Source: Bacillota bacterium
GTDB taxonomy: Bacteria > Bacillota > Clostridia > Peptostreptococcales > Anaerovoracaceae
DNA: 17,023 nucleotides
NCBI GenBank assembly: GCA_016302925.1
Contig: JAEDMR010000020.1
Span: 1 to 17,023 of the forward strand
Reading direction: 5' to 3'
Part shown: positions 1-6,649 of the stretch, piece after piece
How the letters are laid out: each line of letters begins with the position of its first letter
How positions within the stretch are numbered: position 1 is the stretch's first letter
The notes under the pieces: model-generated
The model's input: only the letters and a program-made list of their open reading frames with translations
Told to the model about the DNA's origin: nothing
The model's database searches: none
Position numbers and translations under genes: made by a program

Positions 1-89
1 AATGCGCCGCCGATGATAATGCCGACTGCCATGCTCATGACATCGCCTTTTGCGATAAATTCTTTAAATTCAGACATAAATTTTTTCAT
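1..89 (-). CDS. mscL: Large-conductance mechanosensitive channel MscL, N-terminal fragment
   Basis: Reading leftward from the ATG at 89, the first 29 codons give MKKFMSEFKEFIAKGDVMSM followed by AVGIIIGGA. This is the conserved N-terminal amphipathic helix and start of the first membrane helix of MscL, including the 'F(I)AKGDVMSMAVGIIIG' signature. MscL forms a homopentameric pore in the cytoplasmic membrane that opens under high membrane tension and releases solutes on hypo-osmotic shock. The rest of the gene lies outside the window. An AGAAAGG ribosome site sits just upstream of the start in the 27-base gap after the maf stop, so the gene is probably the third cistron of the leftward run. 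Family assignment is confident despite the short fragment. Confidence 0.88.
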   Translation of the reverse strand, partial: MKKFMSEFKEFIAKGDVMSMAVGIIIGGA

Positions 90-116
90 AAGTTGGTCAT
101 CCTTTCTGTTGAAATA

Positions 117-785
117 TTAGATGAAATGTGCCAGCTCTTTTTCGATCCGTTTCCACGGGAAGCCGACCACATTATCATAATCGCCTTCGATATGGTCTAC
201 ATACCGGGAAAACCAGCCCTGGATGGCGTAGCCTCCGGCTTTATCATACGCTTCATCGGTGTCCAGGTATGCCAGCAGCTCTTCGTCACTGTAATCCTTG
301 AAGAAGACCCTGGTGATTTCATAGAACACTCTGGCGTGCTGTGCACCGGCTTCTACCAGTGCCACACCGGTGACCACATCATGGACATCGCCGCGGAGAG
401 CGGAAAGCATGCGGAAGCCATCTTCTTTGTCTGCAGGCTTGCCCATGATCTCACCCTGATAGCAGACTACGGTATCGGCGGCGATGATAACTGGCGGACG
501 ATCCGAAACGGCCGCCTCAGCAGTTTCCGAAGCATCCGGGGCAGCAACTGCATCAGCACATGACCGGTTCTCGCTCAGCCAGCGGGCTTCCACGTCCCTG
601 GCTTTTTTCAGAGCCAGATAGGTGACGGTGTCTGTCATACTGTGATGGAGCGGAACGTTTTCCTCGATCTCTGCCGGAAGCACCAGCGGATCATAGCCGT
701 GGGCCTGCATCATTTCGATGCGGCGGGGTGAGCCGGACGCCAGAATCAGAGACCGTCCGACAGAGGTCGGACTTACATCTGCCAT
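117..785 (-). CDS. maf: Maf family nucleoside triphosphate pyrophosphatase
   Basis: The 222-residue product has the Maf/HAM1-like hallmarks: LASGSPRR at residues 15-22, AADTVV with the key Asp near 104, GEIMGKP (111-117), DKAGGYAIQG (181-190) and GDYDNVVGFP near 201-210. Characterised family members hydrolyse non-canonical or excess dTTP/UTP/CTP-type nucleotides to the monophosphate and pyrophosphate in the cytoplasm, and were first linked to septum inhibition. Residues 72-97, between the first helices and the ADTVV strand, form an Ala/Ser/Glu-rich insertion that makes the protein about 25 residues longer than usual. The ATG at 785 overlaps the upstream transglutaminase stop by one base (TAATG), which suggests translational coupling. 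mscL starts 27 bases beyond the maf stop. Confidence 0.93.
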   Translation of the reverse strand: MADVSPTSVGRSLILASGSPRRIEMMQAHGYDPLVLPAEIEENVPLHHSMTDTVTYLALKKARDVEARWLSENRSCADAVAAPDASETAEAAVSDRPPVIIAADTVVCYQGEIMGKPADKEDGFRMLSALRGDVHDVVTGVALVEAGAQHARVFYEITRVFFKDYSDEELLAYLDTDEAYDKAGGYAIQGWFSRYVDHIEGDYDNVVGFPWKRIEKELAHFI

Positions 786-2233
786 TATTTCGTCTCCTTC
801 GCAGTCGCTGACGATTCCGGCTTCACCAGGTGAATGCCCAGATCCGTGAAGGTACGGCAGCCTTCGTCAAAGATCGGTTCGTCAGTATATTCTGCTTCGC
901 CGTCCTGGCTGTCAACCGTGTCGTAGCGCAGGAAGTTTCTCGGCGGAACGAATTCGCACTGCATATCGCAGTTAAACGGTACGCGGAACGGATCCAGATT
1001 GCCGAAATAGTAGTTCCAGCGCGGAATATCATTCTTCAGCTTGGCGCTCATGCCATAGGAAGGATCCACGAAGACCCAGCCGATGGAAGGCAGGTAGCAC
1101 TGTGCCCAGTCATGTTCGCCGATGGCACCCGGTTCTGCTGCCAGGCCGGACTGCCAGCGTGCCGGAACACCTGCGATCCGGCAGAGGGTGATAAACAGGA
1201 TGGCCTGCATGCCGCAGTCGCCCTTGCGGGTCAGTGCCATCTGTTCGGCGATACTGTCGATGGAGGCATAATCCCGGACGAAGGAGTACTTCAGGTTGCA
1301 CGTAATGTAGTTGTACATGGCACGTGCAATGCGGAGCGGATTGGTTTCCTCTCCCTTCAGCTCTGCAGCCAGCGCACGAAGATACGGTGTGAAAAGAATA
1401 TGCGGCGCCTTTTCTTCCAGGTACGGAAGAACCTCTTTCGGATAGCCGTTTTCTTCCAGTTCCCGGGCGATGGCGGCTTCATCCGCCTTGGTCAGATCGT
1501 GAACACGGAGAATATTTTCAAACTGGTATTCTGCAGAGAATACCTGACCCGCTTCCGCCGGTACCTCAAAATATACCGTCGGCATCTCGTCGCTGACCTC
1601 CGGCATTCTGGCCGGCTCCGGTGAAATGTTCAGAATCTTCAGATCGTGAATCTGCTGGCGCTCTACCGGAAGAGGCAGGTGCACCCGCAGTGTCTTACCC
1701 GGCTTGATCGCCTCCGGCTCCAGATAAAATTCGTGGCGCATGTGGATATGGGCATGCACTTCGTCGCCTTCTTTCAGGTTGCTGAGCGCATTGTCAAAAT
1801 CCGTGCACTCGTCGGCGTCGCAGGTATGGCGGGCCTGGTCTCTCTCCCACATTTCCGGATACTGGTTGAACAGATTGCGGACCGCACTGCGCAGAAACAT
1901 TTCTTTTCCGCGGATGAAGGTCCACTGCAGCTTGTCCTCGATGATGAGACGTTCCAGCTCTTCTGCCTTGAAATCAGGCACTCTTTCCTGTATCTGTTCC
2001 AGAACCTGTTCCTTGGTCAGCACATAACGTGCTTCCAGATGCTGCAGATTCTTCAGTTCCAGAACCATGCGCACCCGGTAAGCCTCCGGCAGGTTCGGCA
2101 GAGAAAGCCGGTTCTCAATCATGGCGCGGGTTCTGTCGAAATCGCCGGACCATTTCATCTTCAGAATATCTTCCGGCAGAGGAACTGCCTGGTATTGCAA
2201 ATCACTGTAATTGATGTCGTACTGTTTTTCCAT
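785..2233 (-). CDS. Transglutaminase-like (cysteine protease fold) protein
   Basis: The frame is open from 2374, but the start at 2233 (MEKQYDINYS) is chosen because AGGAGA lies 7 bases upstream and the residues before it look non-coding. The 482-residue protein has a C-terminal transglutaminase-like core: Cys340 in RKGDCG, His374 in GEHDWAQ and Asp390 in FVDPSYG form the expected Cys-His-Asp triad. The N-terminal ~300 residues contain a helical region and a beta-rich region (about 150-245) that I cannot assign to a named domain. No signal peptide or membrane helix is visible, so it probably acts in the cytoplasm. In bacteria this fold is more often a peptidase or amidase than a cross-linking enzyme; the substrate is unknown. 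It heads the leftward run with maf and mscL. Confidence 0.85.
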   Translation of the reverse strand: MEKQYDINYSDLQYQAVPLPEDILKMKWSGDFDRTRAMIENRLSLPNLPEAYRVRMVLELKNLQHLEARYVLTKEQVLEQIQERVPDFKAEELERLIIEDKLQWTFIRGKEMFLRSAVRNLFNQYPEMWERDQARHTCDADECTDFDNALSNLKEGDEVHAHIHMRHEFYLEPEAIKPGKTLRVHLPLPVERQQIHDLKILNISPEPARMPEVSDEMPTVYFEVPAEAGQVFSAEYQFENILRVHDLTKADEAAIARELEENGYPKEVLPYLEEKAPHILFTPYLRALAAELKGEETNPLRIARAMYNYITCNLKYSFVRDYASIDSIAEQMALTRKGDCGMQAILFITLCRIAGVPARWQSGLAAEPGAIGEHDWAQCYLPSIGWVFVDPSYGMSAKLKNDIPRWNYYFGNLDPFRVPFNCDMQCEFVPPRNFLRYDTVDSQDGEAEYTDEPIFDEGCRTFTDLGIHLVKPESSATAKETK

Positions 2234-2288
2234 TTTCCACTCTCCTACATACATTTTATAAAATTGCATTGCATGAATCACTGTTTCT

Positions 2289-2317
2289 ATCATATACGAA
2301 AAAGAATGGAAAATCAA
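2289..2317 (-). promoter_or_regulatory. Sigma-A-like promoter for the transglutaminase-maf-mscL run
   Basis: On the minus strand TTGATT (2317-2312) is followed after 17 bases by TATGAT (2294-2289). It lies 56 bases upstream of the chosen ATG at 2233. Spacing and hexamers are close to the vegetative consensus. The start point has not been measured. Confidence 0.6.
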
Positions 2318-2348
2318 GAAAAAACAGGACTTTGTAAGACGGGGCAAG

Positions 2349-2378
2349 TGCATATTTTTTGTATATGGGGACATGCTA
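2349..2378 (+). promoter_or_regulatory. Sigma-G-like forespore promoter of the spoVA operon
   Basis: TGCATA (2349-2354), a 17-base spacer and CATGCTA (2372-2378) fit the sigma-G pattern known from Bacillus (about G-[ACT]-A-T-[AG], 17-18 bases, CATnnTA). The site is about 40 bases upstream of spoVAC, which belongs to an operon transcribed by sigma-G in the forespore in characterised spore formers. Sigma-F recognises related sequences and cannot be excluded. Confidence 0.68.
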
Positions 2379-2416
2379 TTTTACATAATTACGAAACATA
2401 CAGGGAGGCAGCTGCT

Positions 2417-2893
2417 ATGGCGGACAGCAAAGAAAAACAGGAAAAAAAGCAAAAAAAAGAAATCTCAAAGGCGTATGAAAAATACGCCAGCCAGTTTACT
2501 CCGAAGCCGGATTATTTCGGGAACGGCTTGAAAGCATTTCTGATCGGCGGTCTCATCTGCACCGCGGCATTCTGGTTTCAGAACCGGTTGACCGCCGGCG
2601 GACTCAGTGAAAAAGACGCAGGCACCTTCGTCACCATCAGTCTGGTGGCGCTGGCCCAGCTTCTGACCGGTCTGGGGCTCTTCGATTCCATTGCAAAATT
2701 TGCAGGAGCCGGTGTTATCGTGCCCATCACGGGATTCGCCAATTCCATGGTTGCCCCTGCCATCGAGTATAAAAAAGAGGGACCGGTGCTGGGCGTGGGC
2801 GCCAAGCTGTTCAGTGTGGCCGGTCCGGTGCTGGTCTGCGGCATTTCATCGGCTGTGCTGGTGGGGCTGATTTACTGGTTCCTTGGAAAATAG
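2417..2893 (+). CDS. spoVAC: Stage V sporulation protein AC (SpoVAC)
   Basis: Start ATG at 2417 is preceded by GGGAGG at 2403-2408. A longer open frame continues upstream through the antisense of the transglutaminase gene, but only the part from 2417 is SpoVAC. The 158-residue product has a charged Lys-rich N-terminus, the family segment PKPDYFGNGLKAFLIGG, and several membrane helices (about 36-55, 70-90, 96-112 and 127-155). SpoVAC sits in the inner spore membrane. In B. subtilis it behaves as a mechanosensitive channel component for calcium-dipicolinate movement during sporulation and germination. It is the first gene of the spoVAC-AD-AE unit and is driven by a sigma-G-like promoter. Length and motifs are normal, and the assignment is secure. 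Confidence 0.96.
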   Translation: MADSKEKQEKKQKKEISKAYEKYASQFTPKPDYFGNGLKAFLIGGLICTAAFWFQNRLTAGGLSEKDAGTFVTISLVALAQLLTGLGLFDSIAKFAGAGVIVPITGFANSMVAPAIEYKKEGPVLGVGAKLFSVAGPVLVCGISSAVLVGLIYWFLGK

Positions 2894-2926
2894 TCCATGA
2901 CGGAAAGAGAGACAGGAGAAAACGTG

Positions 2927-3997
2927 ATGAACAAAAAAATTGGGAAACAATCCATGCTGTTCCCTTCCGGGGCATATCTCCGGGGGAGAGGCACGGTGGT
3001 AGGAAAGAAAGAAGGAGAAGGCCCTCTGGCAGACTGTTTTGATCTGATCCTTCAGGACGATATGTACGGAGAAAAATCCTGGGAAAAGGCAGAAAGCAAA
3101 ATGCTGAAGGAAGCCATGATGCGTGCAGTACAACGGGCGGGTCTGTCGAAGGAAGACATCGACGTGATGCTCAGCGGTGATCTGTTAAATCAGCTGATGA
3201 GCTCCTCGTTTATGGCCCGGGATCTGCATATCCCGTTTCTTGGATTATATGGCGCCTGCTCTACCATGACAGAGTCGCTGGTGCTGGGCTGTATGCTCAT
3301 TGACGGCGGTTTTGCGCAAAATATACTCGCCGGGGCATCCAGTCATTTCTGCACGGCGGAGCGTCAGTTCCGCATGCCGGTGGAGCATGGCAATCAGCGG
3401 CCGCCGTCGGCCCAGTGGACTGCCACGGCGGCCGGCAGTGTGGTAGTGGGATGCCGGCCGTCACCGGGGATTCCGGCTATTCGTGCCACAGCTGCCACCA
3501 TCGGAAAGGTCATCGATCCGGGAATCAGTGACGCCAACCAGATGGGAGCGGCTATGGCTCCGGCGGCGGTTGACACCCTGCTGAATCATCTGGAGGATAC
3601 AGGCCGTGCCATCGACTATTACGATCTGGTAGTCACAGGCGATCTGGGATTTATCGGGAAGGATATCATGACGGATCTGCTCATTGATGCGGGACTTCCT
3701 GCCGCCCGGGTACTGGAGCGGTACGACGACTGCGGTACCATGCTGTTTTCCAAAGAGCAGGATGTCCACGGCGGCGGCAGCGGCTGCGGCCAAAGCACTG
3801 GCGGGCGTGCTGACGTCGGCAGCGGCTGCGGATGTTCTGCCGCTGTCTTCGCCGGAAGCCTAATGCGGAAGCTGGAGACAGGAAAGATGAAAAGACTGCT
3901 GCTGATCTCTACCGGCGCCATGCTTTCCACCATTTCGCCGTTTCAGGGGGAGAGCATTCCGGGAATCGCACATGCTGTGGCATTGGAGGTGGAATAG
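2927..3997 (+). CDS. spoVAD: Stage V sporulation protein AD (SpoVAD) with a 14-residue in-frame insertion
   Basis: SpoVAD is a thiolase-fold soluble protein that binds dipicolinic acid for uptake into the forespore. The start at 2927 (MNKKIGKQSM) has AGGAG at 2914-2918; an in-frame ATG at 2897 lacks a good ribosome site. The product is 356 residues, against about 338-342 usually. Family motifs include YGACSTMTES with Cys111 at the position of the thiolase nucleophile, the YDDCG segment, VHGGGSGCG, and a C-terminal ATGA-like/QGESIPGIAHAV block. Between GSGCG (284-288) and CSAA (from 303) there are 14 extra residues ending in a second GSGCG. The frame is kept on both sides, so the gene is probably functional, but the changed loop is close to the ligand-site region. 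The stop abuts the spoVAE ATG. Confidence 0.94.
   Translation: MNKKIGKQSMLFPSGAYLRGRGTVVGKKEGEGPLADCFDLILQDDMYGEKSWEKAESKMLKEAMMRAVQRAGLSKEDIDVMLSGDLLNQLMSSSFMARDLHIPFLGLYGACSTMTESLVLGCMLIDGGFAQNILAGASSHFCTAERQFRMPVEHGNQRPPSAQWTATAAGSVVVGCRPSPGIPAIRATAATIGKVIDPGISDANQMGAAMAPAAVDTLLNHLEDTGRAIDYYDLVVTGDLGFIGKDIMTDLLIDAGLPAARVLERYDDCGTMLFSKEQDVHGGGSGCGQSTGGRADVGSGCGCSAAVFAGSLMRKLETGKMKRLLLISTGAMLSTISPFQGESIPGIAHAVALEVE
3775..3831 (+). repeat. 15-bp direct repeats bounding a 42-bp in-frame insertion in spoVAD
   Basis: CGGCAGCGGCTGCGG occurs at 3775-3789 and again at 3817-3831, a 42-base offset (14 codons). Both copies encode GSGCG in the spoVAD frame. The 27 bases between them have no counterpart in the SpoVAD proteins I remember. 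Confidence 0.85.
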
Positions 3998-4369
3998 ATG
4001 AATGGATGGACGGATTATCTCTGGACGTTTCTGATTGGCGGCGGATTCTGCCTGCTGGGGCAGATCCTTCTGGATACTACAAAGCTGACGGCACCGCGGA
4101 TTTTGGTGATTTTCGTGGTTTCCGGTGTGGTGCTGCAGGCGGTGGGGCTCTATGAGCCGCTGGTGAAGCTGGCGGGCAGCGGCGCCACCGTGCCCCTGCC
4201 GGGATTCGGCTACGCCCTGGCAAAGGGCGCCATGGATGGTGCCGCGAAGGGCTTTCTGGAAGCAATCACCGGGCCCATCAAGGCTACGGCGGCCGGTGTG
4301 GCGGTGGCCATCACCTTCGGCTATCTGGTGTCGCTGATCTTCACGCCAAAGAGCCCGAAGGGGAACTGA
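3998..4369 (+). CDS. spoVAE: Stage V sporulation protein AE (SpoVAE/SpoVAEb)
   Basis: The 123-residue membrane protein begins MNGWTDYLWTFLIGGGFCLL and has the family pattern of a first helix (8-25), LTAPRILVIFVVSGVVLQAVGLYEPLVKLAGSGA split across a second helix (about 32-50), and a Gly/Ala-rich loop before the last helix (about 95-115). SpoVAE/AEb works with SpoVAC and SpoVAD in dipicolinate import across the inner forespore membrane. The ATG follows the spoVAD stop directly, with GGAGGT at 3985-3990 inside the end of spoVAD, which indicates coupled translation. No other spoVA genes (AA, AB, AEa, AF) follow, matching the minimal AC-AD-AE set common in Clostridia. No clear terminator follows directly. 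Confidence 0.95.
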   Translation: MNGWTDYLWTFLIGGGFCLLGQILLDTTKLTAPRILVIFVVSGVVLQAVGLYEPLVKLAGSGATVPLPGFGYALAKGAMDGAAKGFLEAITGPIKATAAGVAVAITFGYLVSLIFTPKSPKGN

Positions 4370-4387
4370 CCTCTGCGCTCACTCATT

Positions 4388-4429
4388 TTTTCACTCCGAT
4401 TTTCACTCCGGTTTGCACTCCGATTTCGG
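4388..4429 (+). repeat. 12-bp tandem repeat, three units plus a half unit
   Basis: Units TTTTCACTCCGA (4388-4399), TTTTCACTCCGG (4400-4411) and TTTGCACTCCGA (4412-4423) are followed by TTTCGG. The array lies just after spoVAE in non-coding DNA. It could be replication-slippage DNA; no function is evident. Confidence 0.8.
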
Positions 4430-4445
4430 TCCAGCTTACGCACCG

Positions 4446-4504
4446 GTTTTCCAAAATTGCGAAATAGTTTTCCTTTTGAAAACTTTTCGCCTGTTTTAGA
4501 AAAC
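4446..4504 (+). repeat. 59-base intergenic repeat, copy 1
   Basis: Begins GTTTTCC and ends AGAAAAC. Its last 39 bases match copy 2 at all but three positions; the first 20 bases are more diverged. It contains a 7-bp inverted repeat AGTTTTC/GAAAACT (4466-4484). Confidence 0.75.
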
Positions 4505-4630
4505 AATGGAGCATTTTCAGAAGAAAATAGTCAAATTTGAGAGCAAGAAGTGCATATATGTATCAATACAAGTACATTGTGCTAAAAATAAATACAGGAA
4601 TGGAAATATAATACTTTAATAATATTACAT

Positions 4631-4689
4631 GTTTTCCGAAATGCTAAAAAAGTTTTCTTTTGGAAAACTTTTCGCCTGTTTTGGAAAAC
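4631..4689 (+). repeat. 59-base intergenic repeat, copy 2
   Basis: Begins GTTTTCC and ends GGAAAAC, so the ends are 7-bp terminal inverted repeats. The shared core is ACTTTTCGCCTGTTTT. It lies 185 bases downstream of copy 1 in the same orientation. The layout suggests a small palindromic repeat family or MITE remnant. Confidence 0.75.
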
Positions 4690-4731
4690 GCGCGTCGGAA
4701 AAAAGGAGGGTGGAAAACGCGCGCCAGAAAA
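4683..4731 (+). repeat. Pair of 20-base direct repeats, 29-base period
   Basis: GGAAAACGCGCGTCGGAAAA (4683-4702) and GGAAAACGCGCGCCAGAAAA (4712-4731) differ at two positions. The first overlaps the end of 59-base repeat copy 2, so it shares the GGAAAAC boundary. Confidence 0.7.
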
Positions 4732-4791
4732 ACGGTACTTGAAAAAAATCCCGGAACATGATAAGGTAAAAGATGGAAAAAGGAAAGGGGC

Positions 4792-4947
4792 GTGTGGATT
4801 TTGGAAAGAGGAATCATATATCTGCTGGCCATTGCCAACATTCTGGTGGGATTTTATCTGTTTTACCGGGGCGGGGGCCGGTTTGGATTCATGACGTACC
4901 GGACGTTTCTGGACCGGGAGGAAAGGCGGAGACATAACGGAAAATAG
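4792..4947 (+). CDS. Possible small single-pass membrane protein (51 residues)
   Basis: A GTG at 4792 opens a 51-codon frame beginning VWILERGIIYLLAIANILVG. AGGAAAGG (4781-4788) gives a usable ribosome site; TTG at 4801 is an alternative start. The predicted product has one hydrophobic helix (about 7-25), a Gly/Arg turn, and a strongly basic tail with DREERRRHNGK. This hydrophobic-then-basic layout is typical of small inner-membrane proteins. I do not recognise a family. A rho-independent hairpin follows within about 20 bases, which supports a transcribed unit. CATGATA at 4757-4763 resembles a sigma-G -10 element but has no good -35 partner, so sporulation expression is only a suggestion. Confidence 0.42.
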   Translation: MWILERGIIYLLAIANILVGFYLFYRGGGRFGFMTYRTFLDREERRRHNGK

Positions 4948-4964
4948 TGGAAGTGTAAAACGTG

Positions 4965-4994
4965 AAAAGACGCATCATGAAAGGTGCGTCTTTC
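4965..4994 (+). terminator. Rho-independent terminator-like hairpin before the symporter gene
   Basis: AAGACGCA (4967-4974) pairs with TGCGTCTT (4985-4992), with possible extension by TC/GG inside. The T-tract is short (TTTCT). Preceding A residues make it potentially bidirectional. It would end transcription from the small ORF or spoVA side. Confidence 0.55.
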
Positions 4995-5034
4995 TGATAT
5001 TGTCAAGATGTAAGAAGTTTTTTTCAGAATATCA

Positions 5035-5063
5035 TTGAAGTCTGTCAAAAAAAATGGTATGAT
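5035..5063 (+). promoter_or_regulatory. Sigma-A-like promoter of the AGCS symporter
   Basis: TTGAAG (5035-5040), a 17-base spacer and TATGAT (5058-5063), with an upstream TGG giving an extended -10. It lies about 43 bases before the start codon, leaving no room for a riboswitch. Confidence 0.7.
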
Positions 5064-5105
5064 ATGCGGGGTTATTTGAATTCGAAGAAAATAAGGAGAG
5101 AAGTT

Positions 5106-6515
5106 ATGGATTTTATCAACAACTTTATCAATGCGGTGAGCGGTATTCTGTACCAGCCGTGGTGTGTTCCGCTGATCCTGCTTGCAGGTGGCATCATTCT
5201 CACCGTTCGCTCGAAATTCATTCAGGTTCGCCTAATCAAAGAGTCTTTTAAGGTGATTCTGGAAAAACCTTCGACGGAAAACGGTATTTCCTCCTTCGGT
5301 GCACTGATGGTTTCCACCGCATCTCGTGTCGGAACCGGAAATATCATCGGTGTGGCAACCGCAATTTGTGCGGGAGGCGCTGGTGCCGTATTCTGGATGT
5401 GGGTGACAGCAATCATCGGCGGTGCATCTGCATTCGTGGAGTCCACGCTGGCGCAGATCTATAAGAAAAGGAATGAAGACGGAACCAGCTACGGCGGCCC
5501 GGCATTCTACATGAGAGATGCGCTGAAGCAGAGATGGCTGGGTGTCATTTTCTCTGTTTTAATCATTCTGACTTATGCTGTGGGTTACAATATGCTCGCT
5601 GCATATAACCTGCAGGATACATTCTCTGTATTCGGATTTTACAGCAAGACCACTTCTGTGGTAATCGGCGTGATTCTTGCGGTTTTATTCGGCATTATCG
5701 TAATCGGCGGCGCCAAGAGACTGGTCAAGGTGACCGAAGTCATGGTTCCGGTCATGGGTGTTCTTTATGTGATCGTTGCGATTATCGTTTTGATTCTGAA
5801 CGCATCGCGGATTCCTGCAATGTTTGCCATGATTTTTGAAAGTGCATTTGACTTTAAAGCCATCTTCGGCGGATTTGCAGGTTCCTGTATTATGAACGGT
5901 ATCAAGAGAGGTTTGTACTCCAACGAGGCAGGTATGGGTTCTGCGCCGAATGCTGCAGCGACTGCGGATGTTTCTCACCCGGCGAAACAGGGTCTGGTGC
6001 AGATGCTTTCTGTATTCATCGATACCCTGCTGATCTGTACGGCAACGGCATTCATGTGCTTATCTTCCGAAGCTGAATTCAATTCCGATATGGGCGGTGC
6101 ATCTTATGTACAGGCTTCCATGGCAGACAACCTGGGAAGCATCGGACCGGTGTTCCTGTGCGTAGCAATGTCACTGTTCGCCTTCACAACCCTGATTGGA
6201 AACTATTCCTACTGTGAAGGCTGCCTGAGATTCATCTTAAACAGAGAAGTCAGCAAGAGCGGAATTCTGGTGTTCCGAATCATCGCGACCTTACTGGTAT
6301 TTGTCGGCGCCATCGCAAGTGCGGGCACCGTGTGGAATCTGGCTGACATGACGCAGGGCCTGATGGTCATTGTCAACGTGCCGGTCATTCTGATTCTGGC
6401 GAAACCGGCAATGCTTTGCCTGGAGGACTACTGCAGACAGAAGAAAGAAGGAAAGAATCCAGTATTTATTGCAAAAGATGCGGGAATTGATGCGGAGTTA
6501 GATTACTGGAAGTAG
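5106..6515 (+). CDS. Alanine/glycine:cation symporter family protein (AGCS)
   Basis: The start at 5106 (MDFINNFINAV) is preceded by AAGGAGAG at 5093-5100; the in-frame ATG at 5064 overlaps the promoter and is rejected. The product is 469 residues and strongly hydrophobic, with about 10-11 membrane helices. The AGCS hallmark lies near residues 70-100 (STASRVGTGNIIGVATAICA, then GGAGAVFWMW), and GLYSNEAGMGSAPNAAATAD is a second conserved block. The family imports alanine, glycine or related amino acids with Na+ or H+. Which amino acid this one takes cannot be read from the sequence. It appears to be monocistronic: its own promoter upstream and a strong terminator 16 bases after the stop. Confidence 0.95.
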   Translation: MDFINNFINAVSGILYQPWCVPLILLAGGIILTVRSKFIQVRLIKESFKVILEKPSTENGISSFGALMVSTASRVGTGNIIGVATAICAGGAGAVFWMWVTAIIGGASAFVESTLAQIYKKRNEDGTSYGGPAFYMRDALKQRWLGVIFSVLIILTYAVGYNMLAAYNLQDTFSVFGFYSKTTSVVIGVILAVLFGIIVIGGAKRLVKVTEVMVPVMGVLYVIVAIIVLILNASRIPAMFAMIFESAFDFKAIFGGFAGSCIMNGIKRGLYSNEAGMGSAPNAAATADVSHPAKQGLVQMLSVFIDTLLICTATAFMCLSSEAEFNSDMGGASYVQASMADNLGSIGPVFLCVAMSLFAFTTLIGNYSYCEGCLRFILNREVSKSGILVFRIIATLLVFVGAIASAGTVWNLADMTQGLMVIVNVPVILILAKPAMLCLEDYCRQKKEGKNPVFIAKDAGIDAELDYWK

Positions 6516-6530
6516 AAAAACGAACATAAA

Positions 6531-6575
6531 CGGGTCTGAAGCAGGAATACAAGGTGCATCAGACCCGCTTTTTTT
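6531..6575 (+). terminator. Rho-independent terminator of the AGCS symporter gene
   Basis: CGGGTCTGA (6531-6539) pairs with TCAGACCCG (6559-6567), with GCA/TGC possible inside, followed by C and seven T residues. Stem length and T-tract are strong. Confidence 0.9.
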
Positions 6576-6594
6576 CAATGTTAATTTGTGTTGC

Positions 6595-6624
6595 TTGCAG
6601 CAATGCGCCTCTTCATCATATGAT
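6595..6624 (+). promoter_or_regulatory. Possible promoter of the XRE regulator gene
   Basis: TTGCAG (6595-6600), an 18-base spacer and TATGAT (6619-6624), 25 bases before the ATG. Reasonable sigma-A match; no clear operator was identified. Confidence 0.5.
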
Positions 6625-6649
6625 AGAACCACAAAAGGAGGTAACACAT

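Larger units (their letters stand above)
4370..4791. other. Repeat-rich, AT-rich spacer after the spoVA operon (no convincing gene)
   Basis: This 422-base stretch has no open frame with both a ribosome site and recognisable protein. It contains a 12-bp tandem array, two copies of a 59-base GTTTTC/GAAAAC-rich repeat, and a pair of 20-base repeats with GGAAAACGCGCG. Short AGTTTTC/GAAAACT hairpins inside the 59-base repeats could act as weak terminators for spoVAE, but their stems are AT-only apart from one pair. Minus-strand frames through the repeats translate to Lys/Arg/Phe-rich residues and look like translation of repeat DNA. Confidence 0.7.

Noticed and set aside
1646..2416. Upstream part of a 415-residue rightward frame that ends with SpoVAC
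   Set aside because: It is the antisense of the transglutaminase gene plus intergenic DNA. The ribosome site at 2403 and SpoVAC homology place the real start at 2417.
3776..3860. Possible frameshift in spoVAD
   Set aside because: SpoVAD residues continue in the same frame on both sides of the 42-base insertion, so it is an in-frame insertion.
4388..4731. CRISPR array
   Set aside because: Repeats differ in kind and period, with no uniform repeat-spacer pattern and no cas genes in the window.
4321..4935. Leftward frames in the spacer translating to Lys/Arg/Phe-rich peptides such as FSKTGEKFSK
   Set aside because: The similar peptides arise only because the 59-base repeat is present twice; no ribosome sites or other coding signs.
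4964..5105. Amino-acid riboswitch ahead of the AGCS symporter
   Set aside because: The predicted transcript start near 5070 leaves a leader of about 36 bases, too short for a glycine or other riboswitch, and the upstream hairpin is terminator-like.
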